A program made the translations under genes and the position numbers. A stretch of 16,811 nucleotides of DNA from Chloroflexota bacterium (GTDB lineage: Bacteria > Chloroflexota > Dormibacteria > CF-121), in assembly GCA_005882525.1 (NCBI GenBank), contig VBGO01000082.1, positions 1-16,811 of the forward strand. Reading direction: 5' to 3'. Below are positions 9,071 through 16,494 of the stretch, piece after piece (the stretch's first letter is position 1; each line of letters starts with the position of its first letter). The notes under the pieces are model-generated. The model was given only the letters and a program-made list of their open reading frames with translations. It was not told the DNA's origin and made no database searches.

Positions 9071-10105
9071 TCAGCTATCGAGGGTGTCGAAGGCGCCGTA
9101 CGGCGGAAAGCGGAAGGCCATGTCTTTGGAGAGCAAGCCGCCATGGCCGAGGTCGTTGAAGTCGGCCGCCGTGACCCGCGCACCGGTGAAGAGCCGGGGG
9201 AGGATCAGATCGAGGACCGTCGCCTTCGAGAACATCCCGCAGGCCGCCACGCCGAAGATCGGCTTGTCGGTGAGGTAGGCCAGCCAGACCGCGCTCCCCG
9301 GGTGGGCGGGCGCGCCCTGCTTCTCCATCTGGGCACCCAGGCGCCCCAACGCGACCAGCGTCGGGTCGAGCGGATCGGTGGCATTCGCCCCAGCGGTGAG
9401 CAGAAGGTCCGCACTCCCCAGCATGCCGCGGACAGCCGCTTCCACCGCCCCAACGTCATCGGCGACGTAGCGGATCTCGCTGGTCGCCGAGCCGAACCAG
9501 GCGACCTTCATCTCGATCGACGCCTGGAACTTCTCGCGCTGGGCCGGTTCCAGGCGCTCGCGCACCAGGACGGCCACGCGCATCGGCCGGAAGGTCAGCA
9601 CCCGGATCACCCCCTCAGGGCCAGCGACCCGTTCCGCCTCCGACAGCCGGGCCTCCCGCACGACGAACGGCGTGACCTTGACGCCGGCCAGCGTCTTCCC
9701 CTTTGACACCAACTGGCCGTCGAACAGGGTGAAGATGGAAATGTCCTCGATGCTGTTGAGCGCTTGTAGCTGCTGGACGTCGACCTTGAAGATGCCATTG
9801 ACCTCGGCGCTGAGCCGCACCTGACTTTCAACGGGACCGTGGCGGACGACGCCGGGCCCCGCAACTGCATGCGCCAGGCGGCGGGCGGCTTCGTCTTCAT
9901 GGATATCGCCCGGCTCCATCCGTACGACATGGAGCTCTTCGACCCGCGCTCCGGCTACCACCGGCCAATCATCCCTGGTCAGAATCCGCCCCTTGAGGAG
10001 CAGGACGCGGTGATGGTCATCGGGTACCAGGAGCGTCTGGGCAAGCACGGCTCCATCGATTCCGTCGGCGGACAGTCCCGGGCCCCGTAGCGCCTCGGCT
10101 TTCAC
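9071..10105 (-). CDS. MoeA-like molybdopterin-binding protein of the cox cluster
   Basis: A 344-residue protein. The N-terminal part 'IDGAVLAQTLLV', 'LLKGRILT' (36-43) and 'EPGDIHEDEAARRLAHAVAG' (64-83) resembles the MoeA-like proteins often found beside molybdenum hydroxylase genes. Residues about 173-325 look like a MoCF_biosynth (molybdopterin-binding) fold: 'RVAVLVRERL', 'SADLLLTAGANATDPLDP', then 'GAPAHPGSAVWLAYLTDKPIFGV'. The usual T-S/T-G-G loop reads TAGAN (237-241), a degenerate form. MoeA inserts molybdate into molybdopterin, but this family is separate from MoeA and its exact step is unproven; a role in preparing or delivering Mo cofactor to the hydroxylases is inferred. The start is GTG overlapping the upstream stop as GTGA (10105-10102), with GGGAAG about 8 nt before, so translational coupling is likely. 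Confidence 0.82.
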   Translation of the reverse strand: MKAEALRGPGLSADGIDGAVLAQTLLVPDDHHRVLLLKGRILTRDDWPVVAGARVEELHVVRMEPGDIHEDEAARRLAHAVAGPGVVRHGPVESQVRLSAEVNGIFKVDVQQLQALNSIEDISIFTLFDGQLVSKGKTLAGVKVTPFVVREARLSEAERVAGPEGVIRVLTFRPMRVAVLVRERLEPAQREKFQASIEMKVAWFGSATSEIRYVADDVGAVEAAVRGMLGSADLLLTAGANATDPLDPTLVALGRLGAQMEKQGAPAHPGSAVWLAYLTDKPIFGVAACGMFSKATVLDLILPRLFTGARVTAADFNDLGHGGLLSKDMAFRFPPYGAFDTLDS

Positions 10106-11097
10106 GCCGGCGTCTTCCCGGCCACGGCCGAGCCGGGCATTGGTCCTCCCAGTTTCCCGTGGCGCACCGCAACCATCTGCGAGAGGATCGCTAGCGCGGT
10201 CTCCTCGGCCGTCTGGGCCCCGAGGTCGAGGCCGATCGGCGCGTGCACCCGCTCGATCTCGCCGACTCCGGCCGCGGTCAACCGGGCAACCCGCTCGCGA
10301 TGGGTCTTCTTGCTCCCGATGGCCCCGATGTAGCGAGGTCGCCCCTGCAGCGCCGCCGTGATCGTCGGGTCATCGAACTTGGGATCGTGGGTCAGGATCA
10401 CGATGTAGGTCGAGCCGTCCATCGGCAGGTCCTTGAGCACCTCATCCGGCCAGGCATGGATCACGCGGCGCGCCCCGGGGAACCGATCCCGATCGGCAAA
10501 CTTCGAGCGAGCGTCGACGACCGTCACCCGGAAGCCGAGGGCGCTGGCCATCTGGGTCAAGGGAATGGCGACGTGCGAGCCACCAAAGATGAAGAGCTCC
10601 GGCGGCCGGGGGAATGGTTCCAGGAAGACGCCGTCCTGCCGGACCGGGTTTTCGCGCTGCAGCAGGTCGGGAACCGCCGGGTCGGCCGGCGTCAGCAGCT
10701 CGCGGGCACCCGGTGTCTGGCCAACGTCGGACTTCAGCACCACCGGACGCTCTGCCTCCAAGGCGGTCATCAGGTCACGGTGCACCTGGGCCAGCGGCTC
10801 GATGAGGACGTCGACTTCGCCGCCACAGCTCAGGCCGACCGTCCAGGCGAGATCGTCACTGACCCCGTAATGGAAGAGGCTGGCTGGTTTTCCTTTCAGG
10901 ATCGCCTGCGCCTGTTCGAAGACTTCGCCCTCGAGGCAGCCGCCGCTGACGGAGCCGGCGATCTGTCCCGACTGGCTGATCGCCATCCGCGAGCCGGCCG
11001 GCCTGGGTGCGCTGCCCCAGGTGCTGATCACGGTGGCGACCGCCACCGGGTCGCCGCGCTCCAGCCACGCCTTGACCTCGGTCATGACGTCGCGCAT
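10102..11097 (-). CDS. XdhC/CoxI family molybdenum hydroxylase maturation protein
   Basis: A 331-residue protein of the classical XdhC type. The N-terminal domain has 'AVATVISTWGSAPRPAGSRMAI', 'VSGGCLEGEVFEQA' (50-63) and the cofactor-site motif 'GLSCGGEVDVLIEP' (C91). After a linker of about 60 residues comes an XdhC Rossmann domain starting 'PELFIFGGSHVAIPLTQMASALGFRVTVVDAR' (166-197), with 'YIGAIGSKKTHRERVARL' and the ending 'HAPIGLDLGAQTAEETALAI'. XdhC proteins bind molybdenum cofactor and promote its sulfuration and insertion. The gene follows coxE by 36 bp and overlaps the MoeA-like gene. It differs from the YHS-bearing paralogue in lacking YHS and keeping C-G-G. No Shine-Dalgarno precedes the ATG; instead TACACT lies 7 nt upstream, so a leaderless start is possible. 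Confidence 0.92.
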   Translation of the reverse strand: MRDVMTEVKAWLERGDPVAVATVISTWGSAPRPAGSRMAISQSGQIAGSVSGGCLEGEVFEQAQAILKGKPASLFHYGVSDDLAWTVGLSCGGEVDVLIEPLAQVHRDLMTALEAERPVVLKSDVGQTPGARELLTPADPAVPDLLQRENPVRQDGVFLEPFPRPPELFIFGGSHVAIPLTQMASALGFRVTVVDARSKFADRDRFPGARRVIHAWPDEVLKDLPMDGSTYIVILTHDPKFDDPTITAALQGRPRYIGAIGSKKTHRERVARLTAAGVGEIERVHAPIGLDLGAQTAEETALAILSQMVAVRHGKLGGPMPGSAVAGKTPA

Positions 11098-11104
11098 GGC
11101 TCAA

Positions 11105-11110
11105 AGTGTA
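11105..11110 (-). promoter_or_regulatory. Candidate -10 element for a leaderless XdhC-type gene
   Basis: TACACT ends 7 nt before the ATG at 11097 and there is no purine-rich ribosome site in the 36-bp gap. That places a predicted transcription start at or beside the A of the ATG. A CTGACA (11137-11132) lies upstream but 21 nt away, too far for an ordinary -35, so support is modest. Confidence 0.3.
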
Positions 11111-11133
11111 GTCAGCCGCTTCGAGAATCGTTG

Positions 11134-12315
11134 TCAGGCCGATGCGGTCACGAGTGTCTGCCGCCGGACCGGGCGGCGGTGGGCGGTTTCGAGCAGGAGG
11201 ACGCCGAGCGCCTCGAGGTTGGCCAGGTTATGGGCCGGCAGGAAATCATCGACGAAGGGGAGCGCCGCCTGGAGTCCCAACGTCAGCGGCTCGTAGCCGG
11301 GGGCACCCATCAGCGGGTTCATCCAGATCAACCGGTGGCAGGACCGCTGCAGGCGCGCGATCGCCTGCCGCATCTGCGCCGCATCGCCTCGGTCCCAACC
11401 GTCACTGATGATGGCGACGGTCGCGCCGTGGCTCAGCACCCGGCGGGCGTAGCGGCGGTTGAAGCTTTCGATCGCCTCGCCGATTCGGGTTCCGCCCGAC
11501 CAGTCATCGACCGACGCCATCACCCGGTTGAGCGCGGCGTCGACGTCGTGGCTCCGGAGCAGACGGGTGATACGGGTCAGGCGCGTGGCGAAAACGAACA
11601 CCTCGACGCGGGTACTGGCGCTCTTGAGCGCATACGTAAAGTTGAGCAAGAGGCGCGTGTAGCGCTCCATCGAGCCGCTGATGTCGCAGAGCAGCACCAG
11701 CGGACGCGGCCTGAGCGTTGGGCTCTTCCAGCTGAAGACCAGCAGCTCGCCACCAAACCGCAGGCTGCGCCGGAGCAGCCGGCGGATGTCGAGTCGGTCG
11801 TGGCCGCCGGCACGGGCCCGGCGGGATCGCGTCAGGCCGGCCGGCAACCGCATCAGCCGGATAAGCCTCCGAACCTCAGCCATCTCGGCTTCCGTCAGCG
11901 TGTCGAAATCCTTTCGACGAAGCACCTCGGCCTGCGAGTAGCTCGCCACCTCCTGCTCTTCGGCGCCTTCGGCCGCACCGTCCTCGTCGAGGACCTTCAG
12001 CTGCCGGCCAGTGATCGTGATCGAGGCGCCCCGATCGGATGACGTCGTCGCAGGCGGTGCCGGCAGCTCACCTGGAGGTGCGTTGGCCCGAAGAAAGGCG
12101 GCGAGTGCCCGATCCAGGAGGAACAGCTCGTCGCGCCGCCGGGCGAAGTGAATATGCACGGCGGTCCGAAGATCGTCGGGACGCCGCAGGTCGATGACGG
12201 TAAGTGCGGCGAGAAACGGTAGCATCCGAGCCGGTCCGGCGTCGAAACCAAGGCCGCGCAGGATCCGACCGAAATGCAACCAGTTGCGAGTCAGGACCGC
12301 GCCGGGGTCAGGCAT
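11134..12315 (-). CDS. coxE: CoxE, von Willebrand factor A domain protein
   Basis: A 393-residue VWA protein of the CoxE family. The N-terminal half is helical, with 'RILRGLGFDAGPARMLPFLAAL' and 'RRRDELFLLDRALAAFLR', then an acidic/serine-rich linker (about 85-130). Basic residues follow, 'LTRSRRARAGGHDRLDIRRLLRRSLRFGG'. The VWA domain begins near 204 with the MIDAS motif D-I-S-G-S (D211, S213, S215), T276 in SGGTR and D305 in IISDGW, so metal binding is intact. CoxE works with the AAA+ ATPase CoxD in maturing the CO dehydrogenase active site. The ATG at 12315 overlaps coxD by 8 bp. A GTG at 12324 with GGGAG about 10 nt before it is an alternative start adding three residues. Confidence 0.93.
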   Translation of the reverse strand: MPDPGAVLTRNWLHFGRILRGLGFDAGPARMLPFLAALTVIDLRRPDDLRTAVHIHFARRRDELFLLDRALAAFLRANAPPGELPAPPATTSSDRGASITITGRQLKVLDEDGAAEGAEEQEVASYSQAEVLRRKDFDTLTEAEMAEVRRLIRLMRLPAGLTRSRRARAGGHDRLDIRRLLRRSLRFGGELLVFSWKSPTLRPRPLVLLCDISGSMERYTRLLLNFTYALKSASTRVEVFVFATRLTRITRLLRSHDVDAALNRVMASVDDWSGGTRIGEAIESFNRRYARRVLSHGATVAIISDGWDRGDAAQMRQAIARLQRSCHRLIWMNPLMGAPGYEPLTLGLQAALPFVDDFLPAHNLANLEALGVLLLETAHRRPVRRQTLVTASA

Positions 12316-13207
12316 TGACGGCACGGGCGAGGAGCTCCCGCGAGCCCGCGCCGCGCAGCCGTTCGAGATCCTCCTGGTACTTCACGACGGCGCCGAGCGT
12401 CGCCTGCACGGCGCCTTCGGTGAGCTCAGTCTCGCCGAGCGCGATCAACGCGCGGGTCCAATCGAGCGTCTCCGCGATGCCGGGTAACTTATAGAGGTCG
12501 AGCCGGCGAACCCCTCCGATGAACGCGCTGACCTGCCGGGCCAGCTTCGTCGGGACATCCGGGACACGCGCCATGACGATCTCGTACTCCCGCTCCACCG
12601 AGGGGTAATCGATCCAGAAATAGAGGCAGCGGCGCTTGAGCGCGTCATGGATTTCCCGGGTGCGGTTCGAGGTGATGATCACCGCCGGCGGCTGCTGCGC
12701 TTTGATGGTGCCGATCTCGGGGATGGAGATCTGGAAATCGGAAAGCAGCTCGAGCAAGAAGGCTTCGAATTCGTCATCGGCGCGGTCGATTTCGTCGATT
12801 AGCAGGACGGGCGGCTTATCCCCATCGCTTTCGATCGCCTGCAGCAGCGGGCGCTTCACGAGGAACTGTTGACTGTAGATCTCGCGCTCGGTCTCCTCCC
12901 GATTGGCGCCGGACGATTCCAGCATCCGGATATGCAGCATCTGCTTCGCATAGGCCCACTCGTAGACCGCGTTGTTGACGTCGATTCCTTCGTAGCACTG
13001 CAGTCGGATCAGGCGGGTGTTGAGAATTTCGGCGAGAACCTTGCCCACCTCGGTTTTTCCGACTCCGGCCTCGCCTTCGAGCAGCAACGGCTTGTCCAGT
13101 GTCAGCGCCAGAAAGACGGTCGTGGCCAGGCTGCGATCGGCGACGTACTTGTGCGCCTGTAGCGCCCGTTCGACGTCCTCGATCGTCGATACGGGCAGGT
13201 CCTTCAT
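12308..13207 (-). CDS. coxD: CoxD, MoxR-family AAA+ ATPase
   Basis: A 299-residue MoxR-type ATPase. Walker A is GEAGVGKT (45-52), Walker B VLLIDEID (134-141), with sensor 1 at N181 in 'IITSNRTREIHDALKRRC' and R192/R193 as arginine-finger candidates. In Oligotropha carboxidovorans CoxD is an ATPase-driven chaperone-like protein needed for sulfur and copper insertion into the CuSMo site. Here it partners with the overlapping coxE gene. It lies 57 bp after form II coxM. The gap holds a strong hairpin and, immediately before the ATG, TACAAT instead of a Shine-Dalgarno, suggesting a separate leaderless transcript. It is the only coxD in the window and may serve both hydroxylases. Confidence 0.94.
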   Translation of the reverse strand: MKDLPVSTIEDVERALQAHKYVADRSLATTVFLALTLDKPLLLEGEAGVGKTEVGKVLAEILNTRLIRLQCYEGIDVNNAVYEWAYAKQMLHIRMLESSGANREETEREIYSQQFLVKRPLLQAIESDGDKPPVLLIDEIDRADDEFEAFLLELLSDFQISIPEIGTIKAQQPPAVIITSNRTREIHDALKRRCLYFWIDYPSVEREYEIVMARVPDVPTKLARQVSAFIGGVRRLDLYKLPGIAETLDWTRALIALGETELTEGAVQATLGAVVKYQEDLERLRGAGSRELLARAVNA

Positions 13208-13213
13208 GACCGA

Positions 13214-13219
13214 ATTGTA
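13214..13219 (-). promoter_or_regulatory. Candidate -10 element for leaderless coxD
   Basis: TACAAT matches the TATAAT consensus at five of six positions and ends 6 nt before the coxD ATG (13207). The predicted transcription start then falls on the initiation codon. No Shine-Dalgarno is present, which fits a leaderless mRNA. The -35 region is occupied by the hairpin and has no good match. Confidence 0.4.
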
Positions 13220-13253
13220 GGGAGAGCGACTCCGACGCGGCAGCCGCTCTCCC
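13220..13253 (-). terminator. Intercistronic hairpin between form II coxM and coxD
   Basis: GGGAGAGCG and CGCTCTCCC form a perfect 9-bp stem around a 16-nt loop, within the 57-bp gap. It begins 11 nt after the coxM stop. No U-run follows (the next bases are TACAATTCGG), so full termination is doubtful. It could be a partial terminator, a processing site, or a 3'-end stabiliser for the S-L-M message. Confidence 0.45.
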
Positions 13254-13264
13254 TCGCTGGCTTG

Positions 13265-14125
13265 CTAGTGATGTGCGGTGATCTGTTCCAGCGCGCGCCG
13301 GGTCAGGACCTGCGCCAGGTGCCGGCGGTAATCGGGCGAACCGTTCAAGTCCTGTTGCGGGTCGGTCCCTTCGGTGGCACGCTTGGCGGCCGTGCGCAAT
13401 TCGTCATCATGGCCGGCCTTGCCGCGCAACGCCTCCTCGACGCCGGAAGCCCGGATTGGGCGGCTGCCCATTCCGGTAAGGGCGACGGCGACCTGCGTGA
13501 CTTCGTGGCCGGTCACTCGCACCTGCGCGGCGACCGCCACGATTGCCCAGTCCTGCGACCGCCGGCTGAACTTGAGGTACGTCCCCTTGCTGCCTGGCGG
13601 TGGGGTCGCGATCCGGATCTCGCGCAGGATCTCGTTCGGTTCCAGCGACGAGGTGAAGGTGTCGACGAAGAAATCCCGTGCCGCAATGCTGCGTTCGCCC
13701 TTGGGGCCCACCGCCTTGAGCTCCGCATCCAACGCCAGCAAGCAGGCCGGAAAATCGCCGAACGGGTCCGCGTGGGCCGCGGCGCCGCCGATGGTGCCAC
13801 GGTTGCGCACCTGCGGGTCGCCGATCTGCGAGGCGGCGCTGGTCAGCAGCGACAGCTTCTGCTTCAGCAGCTCCGAGAACTCGATGTCATGGTGACTGGT
13901 CAGCGCGCCGATGGCGATGTGACCATCTTCCTCCCGGATGTAGTTGAGATTGCCGATCCGGCCCAAGTCGACCAGGAAGGACGGCGTCGAGAGCCGCAGC
14001 TTCATCAGGGGGATCAGGCTGTGCCCGCCCGCCAGGACCTTCGCCTCCTGACCATGCTTGACCAGCTCGGCGACGGCCTCCGGAAGCGTGCGTGGGACGA
14101 CGTAGTCGAAGGCGGCTGGAATCAT
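13265..14125 (-). CDS. coxM: Form II type molybdenum hydroxylase FAD-binding subunit (CoxM family)
   Basis: A 286-residue FAD subunit. FAD motifs AGGHS (32-36) and TIGGA (111-115) are at the same positions as in characterised CoxM, with 'LIPLMKLRLSTPSFLVDLGRI', 'QIGDPQVRNRG' and a C-terminal 'GSPDYRRHLAQVLTRRALEQI'. It transfers electrons from the iron-sulfur subunit to an acceptor. The start ATG overlaps the coxL stop as ATGA (14125-14122), with GGAGGG about 8 nt upstream. The S-L-M order and its partner's AYRGAGR motif place it in form II. It is a clear paralogue of the form I coxM at 8082-8954, which has AGGQS/TIAGS instead. Confidence 0.94.
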   Translation of the reverse strand: MIPAAFDYVVPRTLPEAVAELVKHGQEAKVLAGGHSLIPLMKLRLSTPSFLVDLGRIGNLNYIREEDGHIAIGALTSHHDIEFSELLKQKLSLLTSAASQIGDPQVRNRGTIGGAAAHADPFGDFPACLLALDAELKAVGPKGERSIAARDFFVDTFTSSLEPNEILREIRIATPPPGSKGTYLKFSRRSQDWAIVAVAAQVRVTGHEVTQVAVALTGMGSRPIRASGVEEALRGKAGHDDELRTAAKRATEGTDPQQDLNGSPDYRRHLAQVLTRRALEQITAHH

Positions 14126-16473
14126 CGCTTTGACCCTCCGTTTTGGTGCATCAGCTGCCAGACCTTCTGTGGCGTGGCAGGCATCGTGATGTCCTTGACC
14201 CCGAATGGCGCGAGCGCATCGACGATGGCGTTCATCACCGCGGGGGTGGAGGCGATCGTCCCCGCTTCCCCGATGCCCTTGGTGCCCAAGGGGTTCACCG
14301 GGCTCGGGGTGATGGTCGCCGCCAGCTCGAACGACGGCAGGTCAGAGGCGGTCGGGATCAGATAGTCGACCAGGCTTCCGGTCCGGAGCTGGCCGACTTC
14401 GTCGTAGACGCCTTCTTCGAAGAGCCCCTGGCCGATGCCCTGTGCGATACCGCCGTGCAGCTGGCCATCGACCACCATGGGGTTTATCCGCGTCCCGCAG
14501 TCATCGACCGCGACATAGCGAAGGATGCTCGTCGCGCCGGTTTCCGCATCGACTTCGACGACGCAGATATGGGCGCCGAACGGCCAGACAAAGTTCGTGG
14601 GATCGAAGAAGGTCGTGGCCTCGAGGCCGCCCTCCATGCCCTTCGGGATCCGCGCGGTCTGGAATGCCGCAACAGCGATCTCCTGGATTGTGATCGACTT
14701 CGATGGGGTGCCCTTTACGAAGACCTTGCCGTTCTCGTAGACGACGTCCCCCTCAGCGGCCTCCAGTAAGTGGGCGCCGATCTTCCGCGCTTTCTCCTGG
14801 ACTTTCATCGCGCCAATGTGGACAGCGTTCCCGTCGAGCGCCGTGCTGCGGCTACCGTAGGTGTCCATTCCCATCGGGCCGATCGCCGTGTCCCCGTGCT
14901 GGACATCGATGTCCTCTACCGGGATGCCGAGCACATCGGACGCGACCTGCGCGTAGGTCGTCTCATGACCCTGGCCGTGCGGCGAGCTGCCGATGATCAC
15001 GGTCGCCTTGCCGGTGAAATGGACGTTGACCACCGACATGCCCCAGGCGGAAACGCCAATTGCGGCCTGCATGGCCGCCGCGGGCCCGAGCCCGCAGATC
15101 TCGATGTAGGTCGACAGGCCAATGCCGATGTACTTGCCCTGCTTGCGTTTCTCCGCCTGCTCGCGCCGCAGCCCTTTGTAGTCGACCATCTCGAGCGCCT
15201 TGTCGAGGGTAATCGTGTAGTCGCCGGAGTCGTATGTCATTCCCAGCAGCGTCGTGAACGGCTGGTCCTCCGCCCGGACGAAATTCTTCCGCCGAACCTC
15301 GACCGGGTCGATGCCGGTCTCACGGGCCACCAGGTCCATCACCCGCTCGATCAGATAGGTGGCCTCTGGGCGGCCGGCCCCACGGTAGGCGTCAGTCGGC
15401 GTCGTGTTCGTGAACACGCCAACGGCCCGCCCGTCGAACGCCTTCATCTTGTAGGCGCCCTGGGCGACCAGCATGCCCAACACCTGGAAGGTGCCAAATT
15501 GACTGCAGTAGCCGCCGAGGTTGAGCCACTGTGTTGGACGAATACCGAGCACCGTGCCATCCTTCTTCGCTGCAATCTCGACGTCCCAGATCTGGTCACG
15601 CCCATGGTGGGTGGCCTTCACGTTTTCATTGCGATCTTCGATCCACTTGACCGGGCGACCCAACCGGCGCGACGCCAGGGCGGTAAGAATCTCCTCGGGG
15701 TATACCCGGATCTTCGACCCGAAGCCGCCACCGACCTCCGGGGCAACCACCCGAACGTTGCTTTCCGCGATGCCCAAGATGACCGCCAGCCACACTTTCA
15801 CGAAGTGCGGGATCTGCGTCGAGCTCCACACCGTCAGCTTGCCGGCGAACGTCTTGTAATCAGCCAGCACACCGCGCGGCTCGATCGCGATCGGGATCAG
15901 GCGTTGCTGGATCAGCCGCTGCCGGATCGTGACGTCGGCTTCTTTAAACGCGGCGTCGATGTCGCCTGCGGCGAACTTCGTGTCATACGAAAGGTTGCTG
16001 CCCAGCTCCTCGTGGAGGATCGGCGCGCCCTTCTCGATTGCTTTCTCGATGTCGAGCACCGGCGGCAGCGAGTCGTATCTGACCTCGATGCGCTCGCCGG
16101 CATCCTCCGCCGCGGCGCGGCTGGAGGCCAGCACGATCGCAATCGGCTCGCCGACGTAATGCACCTTGTCGACCGCAATCGGATAGTGATTCGGATACTT
16201 CTTGTCGGGGACGAAGCAGACGGTGACCGGCAGAGGCGCACCGAATTCCGCCTTTAGATCCTTGCCCGTGAAGATCGCAACGACGCCGTCGGCTTCCTTC
16301 GCCCGGGCGGTCTCGATCCCGAGGATGCGAGCATGCGCCTCGCTCGACCGGACGACATGCATGTGGACGACGGCCGTCTGGGAGATGTCGTCGACGTAAC
16401 TGCCGGTCCCGGTGACCAGCCGAGGGTCTTCGCGTCGCTTGATGGAGGCGCCGACCATCTGGGATATCGCCAT
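14122..16473 (-). CDS. coxL: Form II (putative) CO dehydrogenase / molybdenum hydroxylase large subunit
   Basis: A 783-residue molybdopterin-binding subunit. The active-site loop reads AYRGAGR (362-368), the form II signature, so it lacks the copper-ligand cysteine of form I. Other motifs are GGGFGSK (248-254), 'GSSPHGQGHETTYAQVASDVLG', and GIGEAGT with the expected catalytic glutamate at E736. Form II enzymes have been linked to slow CO oxidation in some bacteria, but the physiological substrate is disputed and other heteroaromatic or aldehyde substrates are possible. The start ATG at 16473 has GGAGG 8 nt upstream and lies 21 bp after the coxS stop. It is intact and co-directional with its S and M partners. 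Confidence 0.94.
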   Translation of the reverse strand: MAISQMVGASIKRREDPRLVTGTGSYVDDISQTAVVHMHVVRSSEAHARILGIETARAKEADGVVAIFTGKDLKAEFGAPLPVTVCFVPDKKYPNHYPIAVDKVHYVGEPIAIVLASSRAAAEDAGERIEVRYDSLPPVLDIEKAIEKGAPILHEELGSNLSYDTKFAAGDIDAAFKEADVTIRQRLIQQRLIPIAIEPRGVLADYKTFAGKLTVWSSTQIPHFVKVWLAVILGIAESNVRVVAPEVGGGFGSKIRVYPEEILTALASRRLGRPVKWIEDRNENVKATHHGRDQIWDVEIAAKKDGTVLGIRPTQWLNLGGYCSQFGTFQVLGMLVAQGAYKMKAFDGRAVGVFTNTTPTDAYRGAGRPEATYLIERVMDLVARETGIDPVEVRRKNFVRAEDQPFTTLLGMTYDSGDYTITLDKALEMVDYKGLRREQAEKRKQGKYIGIGLSTYIEICGLGPAAAMQAAIGVSAWGMSVVNVHFTGKATVIIGSSPHGQGHETTYAQVASDVLGIPVEDIDVQHGDTAIGPMGMDTYGSRSTALDGNAVHIGAMKVQEKARKIGAHLLEAAEGDVVYENGKVFVKGTPSKSITIQEIAVAAFQTARIPKGMEGGLEATTFFDPTNFVWPFGAHICVVEVDAETGATSILRYVAVDDCGTRINPMVVDGQLHGGIAQGIGQGLFEEGVYDEVGQLRTGSLVDYLIPTASDLPSFELAATITPSPVNPLGTKGIGEAGTIASTPAVMNAIVDALAPFGVKDITMPATPQKVWQLMHQNGGSKR

Positions 16474-16494
16474 CTTGAAATCCTCCCTCGTCTC

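Noticed and set aside
10243..12042. A 599-codon open frame on the plus strand opposite coxE and the XdhC-type gene
   Set aside because: It is a mirror of GC-rich coding on the other strand. The protein is rich in Arg/Gly/Pro/Asp, shows no recognisable domain, and the minus-strand genes have complete family motifs.
13262..14365. A 367-codon plus-strand open frame opposite form II coxM
   Set aside because: Shadow frame in high-GC DNA with no domain or upstream ribosome site.
14770..16257. A 495-codon plus-strand open frame opposite form II coxL
   Set aside because: Shadow frame; the minus-strand protein carries all hydroxylase motifs and ribosome sites, while this frame has no recognisable family.
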